A DNA stretch of 64,000 nucleotides from Paracentrotus lividus (Eukaryota; Echinodermata; Echinoidea; Camarodonta; Echinidae): assembly GCA_940671915.1 (NCBI GenBank), contig CALNVZ010000174.1:16302220-16366219 (forward strand), read 5' to 3'. A model generated the notes under the pieces. That model saw only the letters and a program-made list of their open reading frames with translations, was not told the DNA's origin and made no database searches. The translations under genes and the position numbers were made by a program. Shown here piece by piece: positions 38,701 to 48,333 of the stretch (the first letter of the stretch is position 1; each line of letters starts with the position of its first letter).

Positions 38701-41700
38701 ACCATGTGGATATTGGTCTTCCTAAAGGCTTAGTAACATAAATGACTAACGTTCGTCGCGTCTTTTGCATCGGAACACAAAGATTTGAATACAACATTAA
38801 TGAAAATGAATGATAAATATAATAAATCGGCCGAGGACCAGGTGTGAGAAAATAACCACGTAGCTAAAAGAATAATTACAAGTCTGGAAATTTCGTGAGA
38901 CCCCAAGTCTACCCGGCTTCCTGCCCCGTCGCCACTTCGCAAAAAAGATGAGCGCTCTAAGACAAAGACAGGGTTTAGATAGTCATCAGCCCTGGCTTTG
39001 TCGACGGTAATTTTTGCCACGATCCAACTAATAGAGTGGATCCTCCTGAACCACAATTAATTGTAAGCGAAGTTTAAATCGATGCGTTCTCTATTAAGGC
39101 TGTCGGCTAGCACGAATGAGACACAATTAGATGTGCACTACATAATATCATTATCACATGACTGAAGCTCGGATATGATACTTGACGTTAGTCGGTTAGT
39201 TTGGATGACAATGTTATTCTAGAATCGGAATTATGACATCATATTCCATATTTTAAAGAACCCTTCGTAAAGGGCTAATGGGTGACTATTTTATGTTATT
39301 TTCTACCAATATATCGAATTATTTGACACATATTCTTCATATTTTGCGTGAGAGAACTCAGTATACGACATAAATACATTTTTTCTCTCGGCCACGGCCT
39401 TTTTATTATTATCATACTATTATTATTATTAATAATAATTTTCATTGTTTTATTTCTTTATTTTTTTATTTTATTTTATTTTATCATTCAATTATGTATA
39501 TTAATTAATGTAATATTTTTTATTATTTATTTATTTTATTTATTTTATTTATTTATTTTATTTATTATATAAAAAAAATAAAAAAAAATAAAAAAAATCT
39601 TATATTTATTCTTTTTGGGTGGGGGGGGGGGGTTAAACGAACCTGTAAAAAGTTTTTTGGGAAAATGTAAACTTCATGATCTCTTTCACTGCTCTCCATC
39701 TTCAAAAATTTCAGTTTGGGGGATAAATTAGAAAGATGCTTAATTTCTCCCACATGATTTTACGGTTGAGTATAACCAGCCATTCGCATTATAGCGGTAC
39801 ATGCAGGTAATATGGGCACCCTAACTCATTTGCCTAATTTGCATAAAATTACGAAATGACACACATCTAATCTTTGTTTATATGAATCAATAACTACTGC
39901 TGTAACTTTATTGTGAAGAAAAAACAATTATCACCAATCCCCCTGTCTGCAATATTCAAATGTTGACGTCATTACCAAAGTCCCATATTACCTGCATGTG
40001 CAGGTAATATGGGCACATGTATTTAATGTATGTTTTTAAAAACTACAATGATCTATAGTCTGGAATTTGCTTAAAATGTTGAAATCATTAACTTTAAGAT
40101 ATAATTTGAAATTATAAGACCCTTCAGTAAATCCTTCGACTATATATTTCATTGTTATGTATTTTGTATATTATTTCTATTTTTAATATTATTTAAATAT
40201 TATTTCATTATACAGTCAATATAGGCCTATAATAAGTTATTTATATTAATTATATACTGTGAAATACAAAAAATCGTAGCAAAAGATTGATGCCTCATCC
40301 CAATACTAAGTATCAGAATCATTTCGCCATTTTGGATGTCCCATATACCTGCACTAATGTTGCTGTGTCAGGCATGCATTCAATGCACATTGCACGCCTT
40401 CACTAAAATTGACCTGTACACGCTAGTATGATCAAAATGAAACTATAAGCTTACTAAATATACAAAACAATTGAGGTTACCCCAAACACTCTTTTCACCA
40501 TCACATTCTGTGAAATATCAAATTTTACATCAGGGTAAAAAAATGCCGTAAGTTTACCTACCTTGTTGGTTTTCAGCAATTTTCTCAGAGAAATTTCGGC
40601 ATCAGATGCTCTCATCACACATTATTTTGTATACAGTTCATATGAACAACATTATGGTGCTTCACATCGGTCACCAGGGTCACCGGTCGACGGGTCACGA
40701 CATGATTTGCTTCAGGTGGCCATATTACCTGCATGTACCCTAGCTGTTATTTCAATGGACTCGAAATCTTGCGTGAATTTGCCGGTTCAAAAAATCATAT
40801 GGAGTTTGAGCGAACTGTTTTGGGAAGGTGGGCAGACCCCCAACCATCTCTAAACTTTCATTGTTCCCCTCAATATTGTTTATGCATCACTTCCCATACA
40901 TCAAAAAAAGCAACTGATTTGCTCTCTTGCATAATCCATTTAAAAAAAAATTATTTATTTATTTATTTTTACACATGGGGTGTCAAACAAAAGAGGAAAT
41001 TCGAATTCATTTACTGTCTATAATTCTCACTCAAAGATGCCATTTGTTCGTGCAAATAACATTTATACCCAGGCAACTACGCCCATGGAGATAGATATAT
41101 AGGGGTTAGGGTTAGGTTTAAGCTTGGGGTAGTTGCCCTATTGGTGGTGGTCGTAATTACCCTGGAGATATAAGTGATGATTGTCCTTAGGGTAATGGTC
41201 CTATACATTGTATAGGGTTAGTTGTACAAGATGTTTGTTATCCCCGAAATATTCATCCGACTTGGGTGTCCAGGGGATAGGTGTGCCAAAGGGCCTGTCT
41301 CACAGGAGGCGATCTTCGTAGCGACAACCTGCGAATGTTTGACTCCTTAGGAGATCGCCTGAAAACTGTCAGCGATTATACACCTCCCTACGGCCCTATC
41401 TACCACAGGCTATAAACAATAGCTAGTTCGCCAGTTGTCGCAATCACAATCGCTTCCTGTGGGATAGGCTCTTAACGATATTGACTAAGAAATGATTGAA
41501 ATCGTACCTATCGTGGTGACGACCGTTGCACAGAAGAACAACGAATCGATCAGATCCCAATGATGATATTGAACTTTAGATGAGTTGAAGCCCTGATCGG
41601 GTGTCCATCGAAGACCTCCAGTGTAGACATCAATCAGGACATTGGAGTAGGATTGGAGGTCGTCACGGTCAACGCACGAGTTGTTGACCACGAAGTCTGT

Positions 41701-41847
41701 TGCCGCGACTAGGAACTTGCGTTGGAGATCGTCGGCATGGCGGCGCTCGATGGTGGTGAAGATTATGGCGCCGATGAAGAGGTAGACCCAGAAGACAATG
41801 AGGACAGCGAAAAGCTGCGTCCTGGTCTGCCAAGCGTTCTGTCCCAT
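23298..41847 (-). CDS. Two-pore-domain potassium channel (K2P/KCNK family), 444 aa, two exons
   Basis: Plasma-membrane leak K+ channel subunit; K2P subunits dimerise to form one pore. Exon 1 is 41847-41508 and exon 2 is 24292-23298. The start ATG at 41847 follows an in-frame TAG 12 bases upstream and has G at -3 and +4. The order is the K2P one: TM1 at ~10-32 (FWVYLFIGAIIFTTIE), extracellular cap with NSC Cys at ~55, pore 1 with TTIGYG at 111-116, TM2 at ~127-147 (CIIYALIGIPL), TM3 at ~183-205, pore 2 with TTIGFGD at 225-231 after EGW, and TM4 at ~246-269. A ~175-residue cytoplasmic tail has a basic cluster (RRIMKRKRVRK), then acidic and Ser/Thr-rich sequence. EGW...TTIGFGDYVAG resembles TREK/TALK-type channels; the subfamily is not assigned. 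Confidence 0.95.
24461..25137 (+). repeat. Degenerate minisatellite, GGGGTAATTGTCC-like
   Basis: Dozens of loose copies of a 12-20 base word such as 'ggggtaattatccgg' or 'ggggtaattgtcc', on both sides of an inserted inverted-repeat element (24757-24990). A G run at 24674-24688 is included. Confidence 0.6.
24757..24990. mobile_element. MITE inserted in minisatellite
   Basis: The ends ATGCTACAGTCACACAGACA and the complement of TGTCTGTGTGACTATAGCAT pair over ~25 bases (one mismatch). About 230 bases, non-coding. The minisatellite continues on both sides, showing that this arrived later. Confidence 0.65.
25770..25960 (+). mobile_element. Telomere-core MITE, copy 1, 9-base target duplication
   Basis: Flanked by CTGTTAGGT at 25761-25769 and 25961-25969. 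The left arm has GGTTCTAGGACATCTCCCCC then GGAGGACAAC and GGGGACAATTCCC blocks. The right arm is the complement, ending GATGTCCTGATACG. Between the arms is a run of CCCTAA units (25860-25890). 191 bases, non-coding. A sibling is at 45080-45275. TSD length is like that of Mutator-type (MULE) transposons; the superfamily is inference. Confidence 0.8.
25971..26650. other. Intronic, nothing recognised
   Basis: AT-rich intron sequence without recognised repeats or exons. Confidence 0.4.
26654..26710 (+). repeat. (AC)n(AT)n microsatellite
   Basis: CA repeat followed by a long TA repeat. Confidence 0.95.
26879..26938 (+). repeat. (AATA)n microsatellite
   Basis: AAAT tetranucleotide repeats with minor interruptions. 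Confidence 0.9.
27150..28198. mobile_element. Non-autonomous DNA element, 1.05 kb, 6-base TSD
   Basis: The ends CAGGGCGTATCCAGG and CCTGGATACGCCCTG are exact inverted copies, flanked by ATGTTT at 27144-27149 and 28199-28204. Just inside both ends, 'gcgcccccctattgg' occurs in the same orientation. The interior has a purine-rich tract (27210-27285) and, at about 27580-27870, four tandem units of ~85-95 bases each containing GGCTCGCGCTTCGCGCTCGC or a variant. No transposase frame seen. Confidence 0.8.
28372..28662 (+). repeat. Dispersed repeat, copy 1
   Basis: Includes 'gaagaaaatccactaaagaa', 'cataaatgtgac', a T run at 28602-28620 and 'ttgattaacgaatatttcta'. An inverted copy lies at 33408-33662. 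Probably a short dispersed element; the class is not assigned. Confidence 0.65.
28663..29098. other. Intronic, nothing recognised
   Basis: No exon or repeat structure that I can support. Confidence 0.35.
29099..29182. repeat. 84-base near-perfect palindrome
   Basis: AAGGTGCTATCTCACTTCGC followed by GGAGAC pairs with GTCTCTTGGCGAAGTGAGAT followed by AGCACCCT. It uses the same end sequence as the larger GTCTC/GAGAC foldback just downstream, so it may be its solo or collapsed form. Confidence 0.75.
29275..29996. repeat. GTCTC/GAGAC-rich foldback repeat
   Basis: About 700 bases built from short, alternating 'cgtctcggagacgtctccg'-like palindromes. 'gggtgctatctcacttcacgg' occurs internally at 29699, and the closing end at 29960-29996 reads 'gtctccgcgaagtgag...'. 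There is also a repeated phrase 'gaagtagtcccaaatccgt'. Several partial copies appear nested. Confidence 0.6.
29997..31119. other. Intronic, no gene or repeat recognised
   Basis: AT-rich intron sequence; short frames here lack exon signals. Confidence 0.4.
31120..31385 (-). repeat. tRNA-derived SINE, second type
   Basis: Minus strand: A-box-like 'tagcgcaatcggttagagcg' near 31350, B-box-like GAGTTCGAAAC near 31292, then 'ggccgagtcataccaaagac' and a tail of ATT repeats at 31124-31139. The body shares 'gtcataccaa' with the element at 31600-31742. Confidence 0.7.
31386..31505. repeat. TTGTTTAAA-rich segment
   Basis: Repeated 'gttgtttaaa' and its complement 'tttaaacaac'. Similar words recur at 31860-31910 and 35690-35790. 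Confidence 0.45.
31600..31742 (-). repeat. tRNA-derived SINE fragment
   Basis: Minus strand: 'gttggctcactggatacagc' (A box), B box GGGTTCGATACCC near 31674, then 'ggccacgtcataccaacgga'. Lies next to an A-rich stretch at 31526-31566 on the plus strand. Confidence 0.65.
31743..32190. other. Intronic, partly repeat-derived
   Basis: Contains the TTGTTTAA words near 31860-31910 and a hairpin 'gacggaggtactagtccgtc' near 31990; otherwise nothing supported. Confidence 0.35.
32191..33043. mobile_element. Long-inverted-repeat MITE, CCGAGTGAGTC ends
   Basis: The left end CCGAGTGAGTCAAAAAAAAC pairs with the right end ending GACTCACTCGG. The complementarity continues for about 250 bases on each side (for example 'ctcccattctggcacaattc' and its complement). 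853 bases, non-coding; open frames on both strands mirror each other. Confidence 0.8.
33408..33662 (-). repeat. Dispersed repeat, copy 2 (inverted)
   Basis: Reverse complement of 28372-28662 with moderate divergence; the T run appears here as an A run at 33450-33473. Confidence 0.65.
33663..35100. other. Intronic, nothing recognised
   Basis: The 94-residue open frame at 34190-34474 has no homology or splice support and is not annotated. Confidence 0.4.
35103..35405. repeat. Degenerate GTAACAACTTACCCC repeats
   Basis: Words such as 'ggggtaggttgttacaac', 'gtaacaacttaccccaatt', 'gtaacaacttaccccgtat' and 'gggttaggttgttac' occur about six times in both orientations around an AT-rich core. Possibly a decayed inverted-repeat element. 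Confidence 0.4.
35791..39400. other. Intronic, nothing firm
   Basis: Long stretch without recognised elements beyond homopolymer tracts (for example A-rich 36839-36900). The 108-residue minus frame at 38730-39056 has no supporting signal. Confidence 0.4.
39401..39600 (+). repeat. ATT/ATTT microsatellite region
   Basis: ATT repeats then ATTT repeats and an A-rich end. Confidence 0.85.
39797..40739. mobile_element. Inverted-repeat elements with GTACATGCAGGTAATATGG ends, back to back
   Basis: The end sequence GTACATGCAGGTAATATGG opens at 39797 and its complement closes at 40739. In the middle, 39982-40013 is a perfect palindrome with 15-base arms (CCCATATTACCTGCA and complement, 2-base loop) made of the same end sequence. 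This looks like two elements (39797-~39997 and ~39998-40739) joined end to end, or one element with an internal end copy. Confidence 0.6.
40740..41288. other. Intronic, short telomere-like words only
   Basis: One 'ggggttagggttagg' at about 41101-41116 amid loose GGGGTAATT-type words; no gene. Confidence 0.35.
41289..41474. mobile_element. MITE just inside K2P intron donor
   Basis: The left end GGGCCTGTCTCACAGGAGGC pairs imperfectly with the right-end complement of CTTCCTGTGGGATAGGCTC. About 186 bases, ending 34 bases from the exon 1 boundary. Confidence 0.55.
41508..41847 (-). CDS. K2P exon 1
   Basis: 113 codons plus one base. Encodes the N-terminus, TM1, cap and pore helix 1 up to TTI. The donor GTACGA begins at 41507, leaving the first G of the filter Gly codon. 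Confidence 0.95.
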
Positions 41848-44391
41848 GACGAGTCCCTATTTGACCGAGGAGACACGATCACGAAGACCGTGACAAAACT
41901 TCTATCTCAACGAAGATAATGTCCGTTCTAATAATCCATCATATCGTGTAATCTTAGAGATGGTTACTCACGCATACAACAATGAAAGTGCCAAATGCTC
42001 CTCCTCGCGGAATTAACGATTGAGTAATATGTCCATGAATTGACGTAAATATATCTTTTGCTCATCTATTCAATTCTGAGGAGGAAATTAAATACTGTCT
42101 ATCGTGACACAGTACCAAAAACTACGGCTTCTTTGTCACCTAAAAACCGAGTAATTAAATTTTTGGTTATACTTGGTTTTATAGTGCTTCACTAGCTGCC
42201 TTTGACGAGTCGATAATAATACCAATGGGTCACGGAATCCTAACCCTATAAACTTGGCACTGAGATCGACATATTGGTATACAGTTTCGATTCTATTTTA
42301 GTCTCCGTTTGAACACACGAATAAAAAACGCGTGGATTATCATTTAGAGGGTTGCATTATGGTATCGACTTATCAGTGTGTGCAAACGGATTGCACTACA
42401 TCCTGTTATATACACCACAATGAAAAATTATTAAAAAGCGTTGACTTCCCGATGTGATTAGTCAATGAAGCAAGCAAGCGGCTCGGGTATACTGTTCACC
42501 ATTAAAATATTAAACTCTAATCAAGCACATTTCACATTTATTAAACTAACGGTCACGGTCCTGTATTTTTTACATTTCAATTATAACTTTAAATCAACTT
42601 ATGTAAATACCTTCAAAATGCGGCAAAATGCATGATATTATGTGTTATCTATATCAACAAAATAAGTGATATGTTATTTCCCCATGTTCTTTACTCTCAT
42701 TGACCATACAGTCACATAGTCGTAATTGATTGAGACGTTCTCGTCCGCCAACGTTTTAAGCAACTTGTCGGTAAAACGAACTTGTTTCACATGCACTGTC
42801 AATACCAAATCGTCGTTCCTCATCAAATGAAACAGGATCAGACTTTTTCATATCCGCAAATGTTGTAAGCATTCCGATCGTTAATAGGACACATCCATAT
42901 TCTCGTCAATATGAAATGTCGATGTTAATTAAGCAACCTGTAGGTCCTGTAAAACCGACAATGACTTGTAAGCAACTTGTATTAACCAGCTTTGTTTCTC
43001 AATCCTCATAAAGATCCGTCAATGTTGTAGGCAACCCGCTCAATTGTTCACAAAACAATTTGGCCTCTCAATAAGATGCGTCAGTGCTGTAAGCAACCTG
43101 TCTATAAACGGACAACATCGATGCTGAATCGCAAAACAACTTATGCGGAAAATATGACTTTGAGGCACCTGTTAAACGTGTTCTAAACCGCAGTACTCTC
43201 AGTGATGCGTAATTTTATGTTGATAGATCTATTATGTTTGTATCATTTGAGAGCTAGACAGACTGCCCTTTTGGAACCCAGATCGTAAAACGAGATTAAA
43301 AGAAGATACTCTACATTCTTTGTTTGATTTTAACCTCAATGAGTCTGAATTGTGTCACAATACAGAGGAAAGTCCTGCTCATGCTAGTCATACATTAGAA
43401 ATGTCCCACTTAAATCAACCCATCCTGTCATATTCAATTTAAAGCTGGGTTATGTTTTGCTAAGATGCGAAGATATCCAATCGTCTCTTAGTAATGAACA
43501 ATCCAACTTCACAAAACTATATAGTGGAACGTACACGAATTTTTTCCATGATGATATTATTTTGTGAAAATTTAATTTGACGTCGAGGTGAGTTTTAGTG
43601 CCCTCTTTCGTAATGATCATATATGACTTTCAAACAACTATTTTATCCTGAATTCACCCTTCCATGCATGTGAATCTGCTAATAATGCTTCTTTTTTTTT
43701 AGAAAACAAAAAAAAGAAAAGGAAAGAAAGAAAAGAAAAGAAAAACTAATTTTCAGGGATCTCGAACATCGATAAGACATTTTTGTTGTATGATTTTTAT
43801 TATCAGACACACTTACAATGATTTCAGATCTCATTTTGCCTGCGATATGTTTTACGATAATATAACCTTTCAGTTTAACTGATACATATTCAAACTTTGA
43901 AAGTTGAAACTATTATCACAGCTTAAATATGTCCGAACGGGAAGTAGAAAAAAACGAATAAAATCCATCAAGGAGAACTATGTTATGAAAGCTCAAACTT
44001 TTGATTTTTTACGTCCCATGCGAGTCGCTGTCATGACCTAAATTCAGTAAATGCCATTACAAAAATATGTATAATTCATTGAGATCTTCCTTGTTGTTTT
44101 ATTGAATTTGGGCTGATATTTTACTGCTTTTAACAAACCAATTAAACTCCACGATGTACTTTTCCTTTAAACTCAATCTTCTGTAAGTGTGTATTGTTAT
44201 TCATGTCTTTCAGGCTATCCCTTTTTGAGGGCACTTATTTGCGAAACACAAATATTTGGGATTTAACGACGTTGATTAGTGAAAAAATGATTTAACAAGA
44301 GAAGTGTCGACAAACATTATTGTTCTCGATTTTTGGGCGTGATTTTGAGTGCATTAGCAGGCCTTTGAGAATCGACGACCGAGTAAAAGTG
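41848..44391. other. Upstream of K2P start; 5' UTR/promoter not resolved
   Basis: The 5' UTR of the channel must begin here, but no TATA or initiator can be chosen. At about 42735-43170 a loose ~55-60 base repeat recurs six times around 'tgttgtaagcaacctgt'. Confidence 0.35.
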
Positions 44392-45580
44392 CACTCACTA
44401 CTCACTGGTATTGCAACATAGCTAAAATGATATATTTTCAAGTTTACAAGTCTTTTATATGTTGTTATATTTCATTCATGGCCAGAGATTTGCCGAATAT
44501 TTGTGTATATTCTGAAAGAGGAGACTTGTCTCTTTTTTTATTCCTGAGAGCAGTAGATGACCAGACCCGGACATTCTTTTAAACAATGGGGCCACAAGAG
44601 AATAAAGGCACCGAAAAAATTAAATTTTAAGAGGTTGGAATTATCAGTTAATAAAATTATTAAGGAGGAATCATATTTCTCCGCAAACTGTTTACATGTT
44701 TCCATTATCATTGTGGCAAATTGATAATGGCCAAAAAGGTAGCACTACAATGGCAGACAAAAGGAGCAACATCCGAAGAAGATAAACTGATTTCTGTCGT
44801 TGCCAAGGAAAAGTTTAATCCCGTATTGCAACGATGATTTAATGCAAGTTTATTCATCCGAATTCCCATAGCACAGCTAAGTTTTTTGCAGTAAATATAA
44901 TGTAGTTTACCAAAGCAGTCGAAATTTTCACACCTCTATTACATTTTGTTGGATATTCACGACCTTTTATTTTTGCATGTACCCTCCTTAGCAACGATGT
45001 TAAAGATTTTTTTGTCTTCTGTGCGTGTTTTTTTTTTTTTTTTTTTTTTTTTTCATTTGCCCTTTGTGATGGTTCCTTAACGTAATCAGGACATCTCCCG
45101 GAGCAACTCCCCGGGGACAATTTCCGGAGGACAGCTCCCCGGAGGACATAGGGTTAGGGTTAGGTTAGGGTTAGGTTAGGTGTAGGGTTGTCCTCCGGGG
45201 GAGTTGTCTCCGGGGGAGCTGTCTCCGGGAATTGTCCCGGGGGAGTTGGTCCTCCGGGGGAGATGTCCTAGAACCGGTTCCTTATGACTATTTCTTATTT
45301 GCAACATACATAAACGACATTTTTAAACGGTTTTCGGAGAAATAGGAAATATGTTTCATGTTTTTATTCACTAATAATCCCGACCTTCCTCAATTTCATT
45401 TTTGGGACCTTTTTATTTACTGCTCTCAAGAATGAAAAGGGAAAAGCCTCCTCTTTCAGAATATACAAAAATATTCGACAAATCTCTGGCCATGAATGAA
45501 ATATAACAACATATAAAAGACTTGTAAACTTGAAAAATATAGCACTTTAGCTCTGTTGCAATACCAGTGAGTAGTGAGTG
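44392..45580. mobile_element. Foldback element A (CACTCACTACTCACTGG ends), interrupted
   Basis: The left end CACTCACTACTCACTGGTAT pairs with the right end at 45580. The halves stay complementary for several hundred bases ('ttcattcatggccagagatt', 'gaaagaggagact'). About 984 bases once the inserted telomere-core MITE and its target duplication are subtracted. Paralogue of element B at 46028. Confidence 0.75.
45080..45275 (-). mobile_element. Telomere-core MITE, copy 2, with empty-site proof
   Basis: Flanked by GGTTCCTTA at 45071-45079 and 45276-45284. The paralogous element B has the uninterrupted site with a single GGTTCCTTA at 46671-46679. Arms carry CCCCGGAGGACA-type blocks; the core is 'tagggttagggttaggttag' and similar TTAGGG units (45148-45188). 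Reverse orientation relative to copy 1. 196 bases. Confidence 0.85.
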
Positions 45581-46027
45581 TCGGTTGAGATCAGTATGAA
45601 TGTTGATAGGCCGTTGCAAGATGTTACCAGTTTCGGGCGCCTGCCCTTCATCAGGATCTAAACCAATAAACATGATGATTGCATATAATGAACTGTAGCA
45701 TATATAAACATTAACGAAAAAATATATAAATAATACTAAGTATAACAAAAATAAGTCAATATATGCAAATAGCCAATATACAAATATTATGTATACGCTG
45801 CATATACAATGATGATAAAACCATGGACTATTATACTCGTCTGGACTGAGCATGAACTTTTGATAACATGATCCTCTCATGACTGCAGACATTTTTTAAA
45901 AATCTTTTTACATAACGGTTGCTCATGACGCTTGTTAGACACCATGAAATTTTAGAAATCACTAATGTTTGTCATACACAACAAAGTGCAACAGTAGTTT
46001 TATGCATGTATTAAACATCATAATGTA

Positions 46028-47021
46028 CACTCACTTAGCACTGGTATTGCAACATAATTAAATGCGTGCATTTTTTCATATTTTCAAGTCTTTTATATAT
46101 TGTCATATTTCATTCATGGCCAGAGATTTTCCGAAATTTTTTGTATATTCTGAAAGAGGAGACTCGTCTCTTTTCATTCCTCAGATTAGTAAATACTCAG
46201 ACAGGGGCACTTTTTTAAACAAAGGGGCGACAAATGAACAAAGACCCCTAAAAATTAAATTTTAAGAGGTGGAGATTATTAGTGAATAAAATTATTAAGG
46301 AGGAGTCATATTTCTCCGAAAACTGTTCACATGTTTTCATTATGCTTGTGGCAAATTAAAAATGACCAAAGAGGTAATACTACAATGAAATACAAAAGAA
46401 TTAACACCCGGAGAATATAAAATTATTTCTATCGTTGCAAAGGAAAATTTTAGTCCCTTATTACAGAAACGATTTAATGCAAGTTTATTCCACGGAATTC
46501 AAAAATTACTGTTGAATTCTTGAAGTAAATATAATGTCGTTTACAATAAAAATCAAAATTTTCACAATTCTATTATATTTTGCTGGATATTCATGACGCA
46601 TCCTCCTTAGCAACGGTGTAACAGAATTTTGTCTTCTGAGCGTGTTGTTTCTTTCATTAGCCTTTGTGATGGTTCCTTATGACTATTTTTAATTTGCCAC
46701 AAGCATAATGAAAACATGTAAACAGTTTTCGGAGAAATATGACTCCTCCTTAATAATTTTATTTAATGATAATCCCCACCTCTAAAAATTTCATTTTTAG
46801 GGGCCTTTGTTCATCTGCCGCCCCTTTGTTTAAAAAAGTGCCCCTGTCTGAGTATTTACTGATCTGAAATATGAAAAGGGACAAGTCTCCTCATTCAGAA
46901 TATATAAAAAAAATTCTGAAAATCTCTGGCCATGAATGAAATACGACAATATATAAAAGACTTGTAAATATGAAAAATTGCACGCATTTAGCTATGTTGC
47001 AATACCAGTGCTAAGTGAGTG
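46028..47021. mobile_element. Foldback element B (CACTCACTTAGCACTGG ends)
   Basis: The ends CACTCACTTAGCACTGGTAT and its complement are flanked by TA on both sides (46026-46027, 47022-47023). About 994 bases with long imperfect inverted arms (300 bases or more), related to element A. No coding capacity. Confidence 0.75.
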
Positions 47022-47669
47022 TACATGTATAGTTGAATAGGTGGATGATATTTGCATTTATATATTCATATAATCTGTAATCATGTTTCTAGTAAAGTTT
47101 GAACAATGAAGATGCCTACATATTTGGTCTAATAAAAAAACATTTTTCAACAACATTTATTACTTTATGACGTTGCTCGGGAAATATTATCTCCTAAATA
47201 TTGCTACTCGTTTTTATTTAGCGTAACTCGCTGCTGTCATAATGTAATTATGCTAGTTATAAAGATTAAAAACCTTACATGTTTCATCATAAAAATGCAA
47301 TATTCTCGTAGTGTGTTTCAATTATTGCTGTGAAAGTAAATATAATTTGAGAAGGGAAATGCACACAAAATTCTTGAGTCATGTTTTATTTTTAAATAAA
47401 TTAAATTGAAAAGACACCTCTACCTTATTGCACTCGAGGGGCGGGGGGCGACGTTAGAGAGTTAGAGTTTGCTTAATAAAGGTACGTATTATTACAGGAA
47501 AAAAAATTCATTACCCAAACTGTGAATATCCTTTATAAAAAGCTTTCAGAAAAAAAATACGAATTTAGTGAATGTTCTGATATAAGTACAAAAAAAAGAA
47601 AAGACGCATATTTTGAAACGTCATAATAATTCAGATTTGTTTCACTTCTCATTTAACACTGTATATATA
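47022..47669. other. Intergenic, nothing recognised
   Basis: AT-rich; no supported feature. Confidence 0.4.
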
Positions 47670-48329
47670 CAGTGCGTCCCAAAAAGAACTATACACTTTT
47701 GAAATGGCTATCAAATAAATTTTTTATTTTATTCTTGGGGAAAATATTTATATGTATATAAAGCTCATATCCTCAACTATCATTATGACACCAAAAAATC
47801 TGAAAATAACGCATTCTTCGGTGAACAATGCCCACTTTTGTAAAGGACACAAAAAATAGCCTGCGCAGGAATTCGCCATTTATTTATCGCCTTGGTATGG
47901 CACGCCATTAGGTATTCAAATAATAATGGAACGAATCTGCTAACAGAGTAAAAGATATACCGAAAGTCAGAAATAAACAATCAATATTACACAAAAATGT
48001 ATTTTCACCGTTTTGTTTTTATATCATTGATTTTTGCTTTGACTTAAGTTTATTTTTGTCTTTGTTGGCCGATGTATTCCATTATTAGTTGAATCCCTAA
48101 TGGTGTGCCATACAAAGGTGATAAACGAATTCCTGCACAGGCTGTTTTTTTGTGTCCTTCATAAAAGTGGGCATTGCTCACTGAAGAATGCGTTATTTTC
48201 GGAATTTTTTGTGTCACGATAATAGTTGAGGATATGAGCTTCATATACATCTAACCTTTTCCCCAATAATCATATATTTTTAATTTGGTAGCCTTGTCAA
48301 AAGTGTATAGTTCTTTTTGGGACGCACTG
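47670..48329. mobile_element. Tc1/mariner-type MITE 1
   Basis: The ends CAGTGCGTCCCAAAAAGAAC and complement are flanked by TA (47668-47669, 48330-48331). The arms remain complementary for ~300 bases. 660 bases with no transposase. Confidence 0.85.
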
Positions 48330-48333
48330 TATA

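Larger units (their letters stand above)
24293..41507 (-). other. K2P intron, 17.2 kb
   Basis: GT-AG intron in phase 1 inside the GYG codon of pore 1, an intron position known from other K2P genes. It holds most of the mobile elements listed between 24.4 and 41.5 kb. No nested gene was found. Confidence 0.9.

Noticed and set aside
45610..45665. Hammerhead-ribozyme-like core on the minus strand (CTGATGA, stem GGGC/GCCC, GAAAC).
   Set aside because: There is an extra unpaired base between CTGATGA and stem II, and I could not find strands for stems I and III. A similar CTGAAGA...GAAA hairpin at 31982-32010 has the same problem.
45413..45892. 159-residue minus frame with several hydrophobic stretches.
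   Set aside because: Crosses the end of foldback element A and AT-rich DNA; the hydrophobic residues come from AT content.
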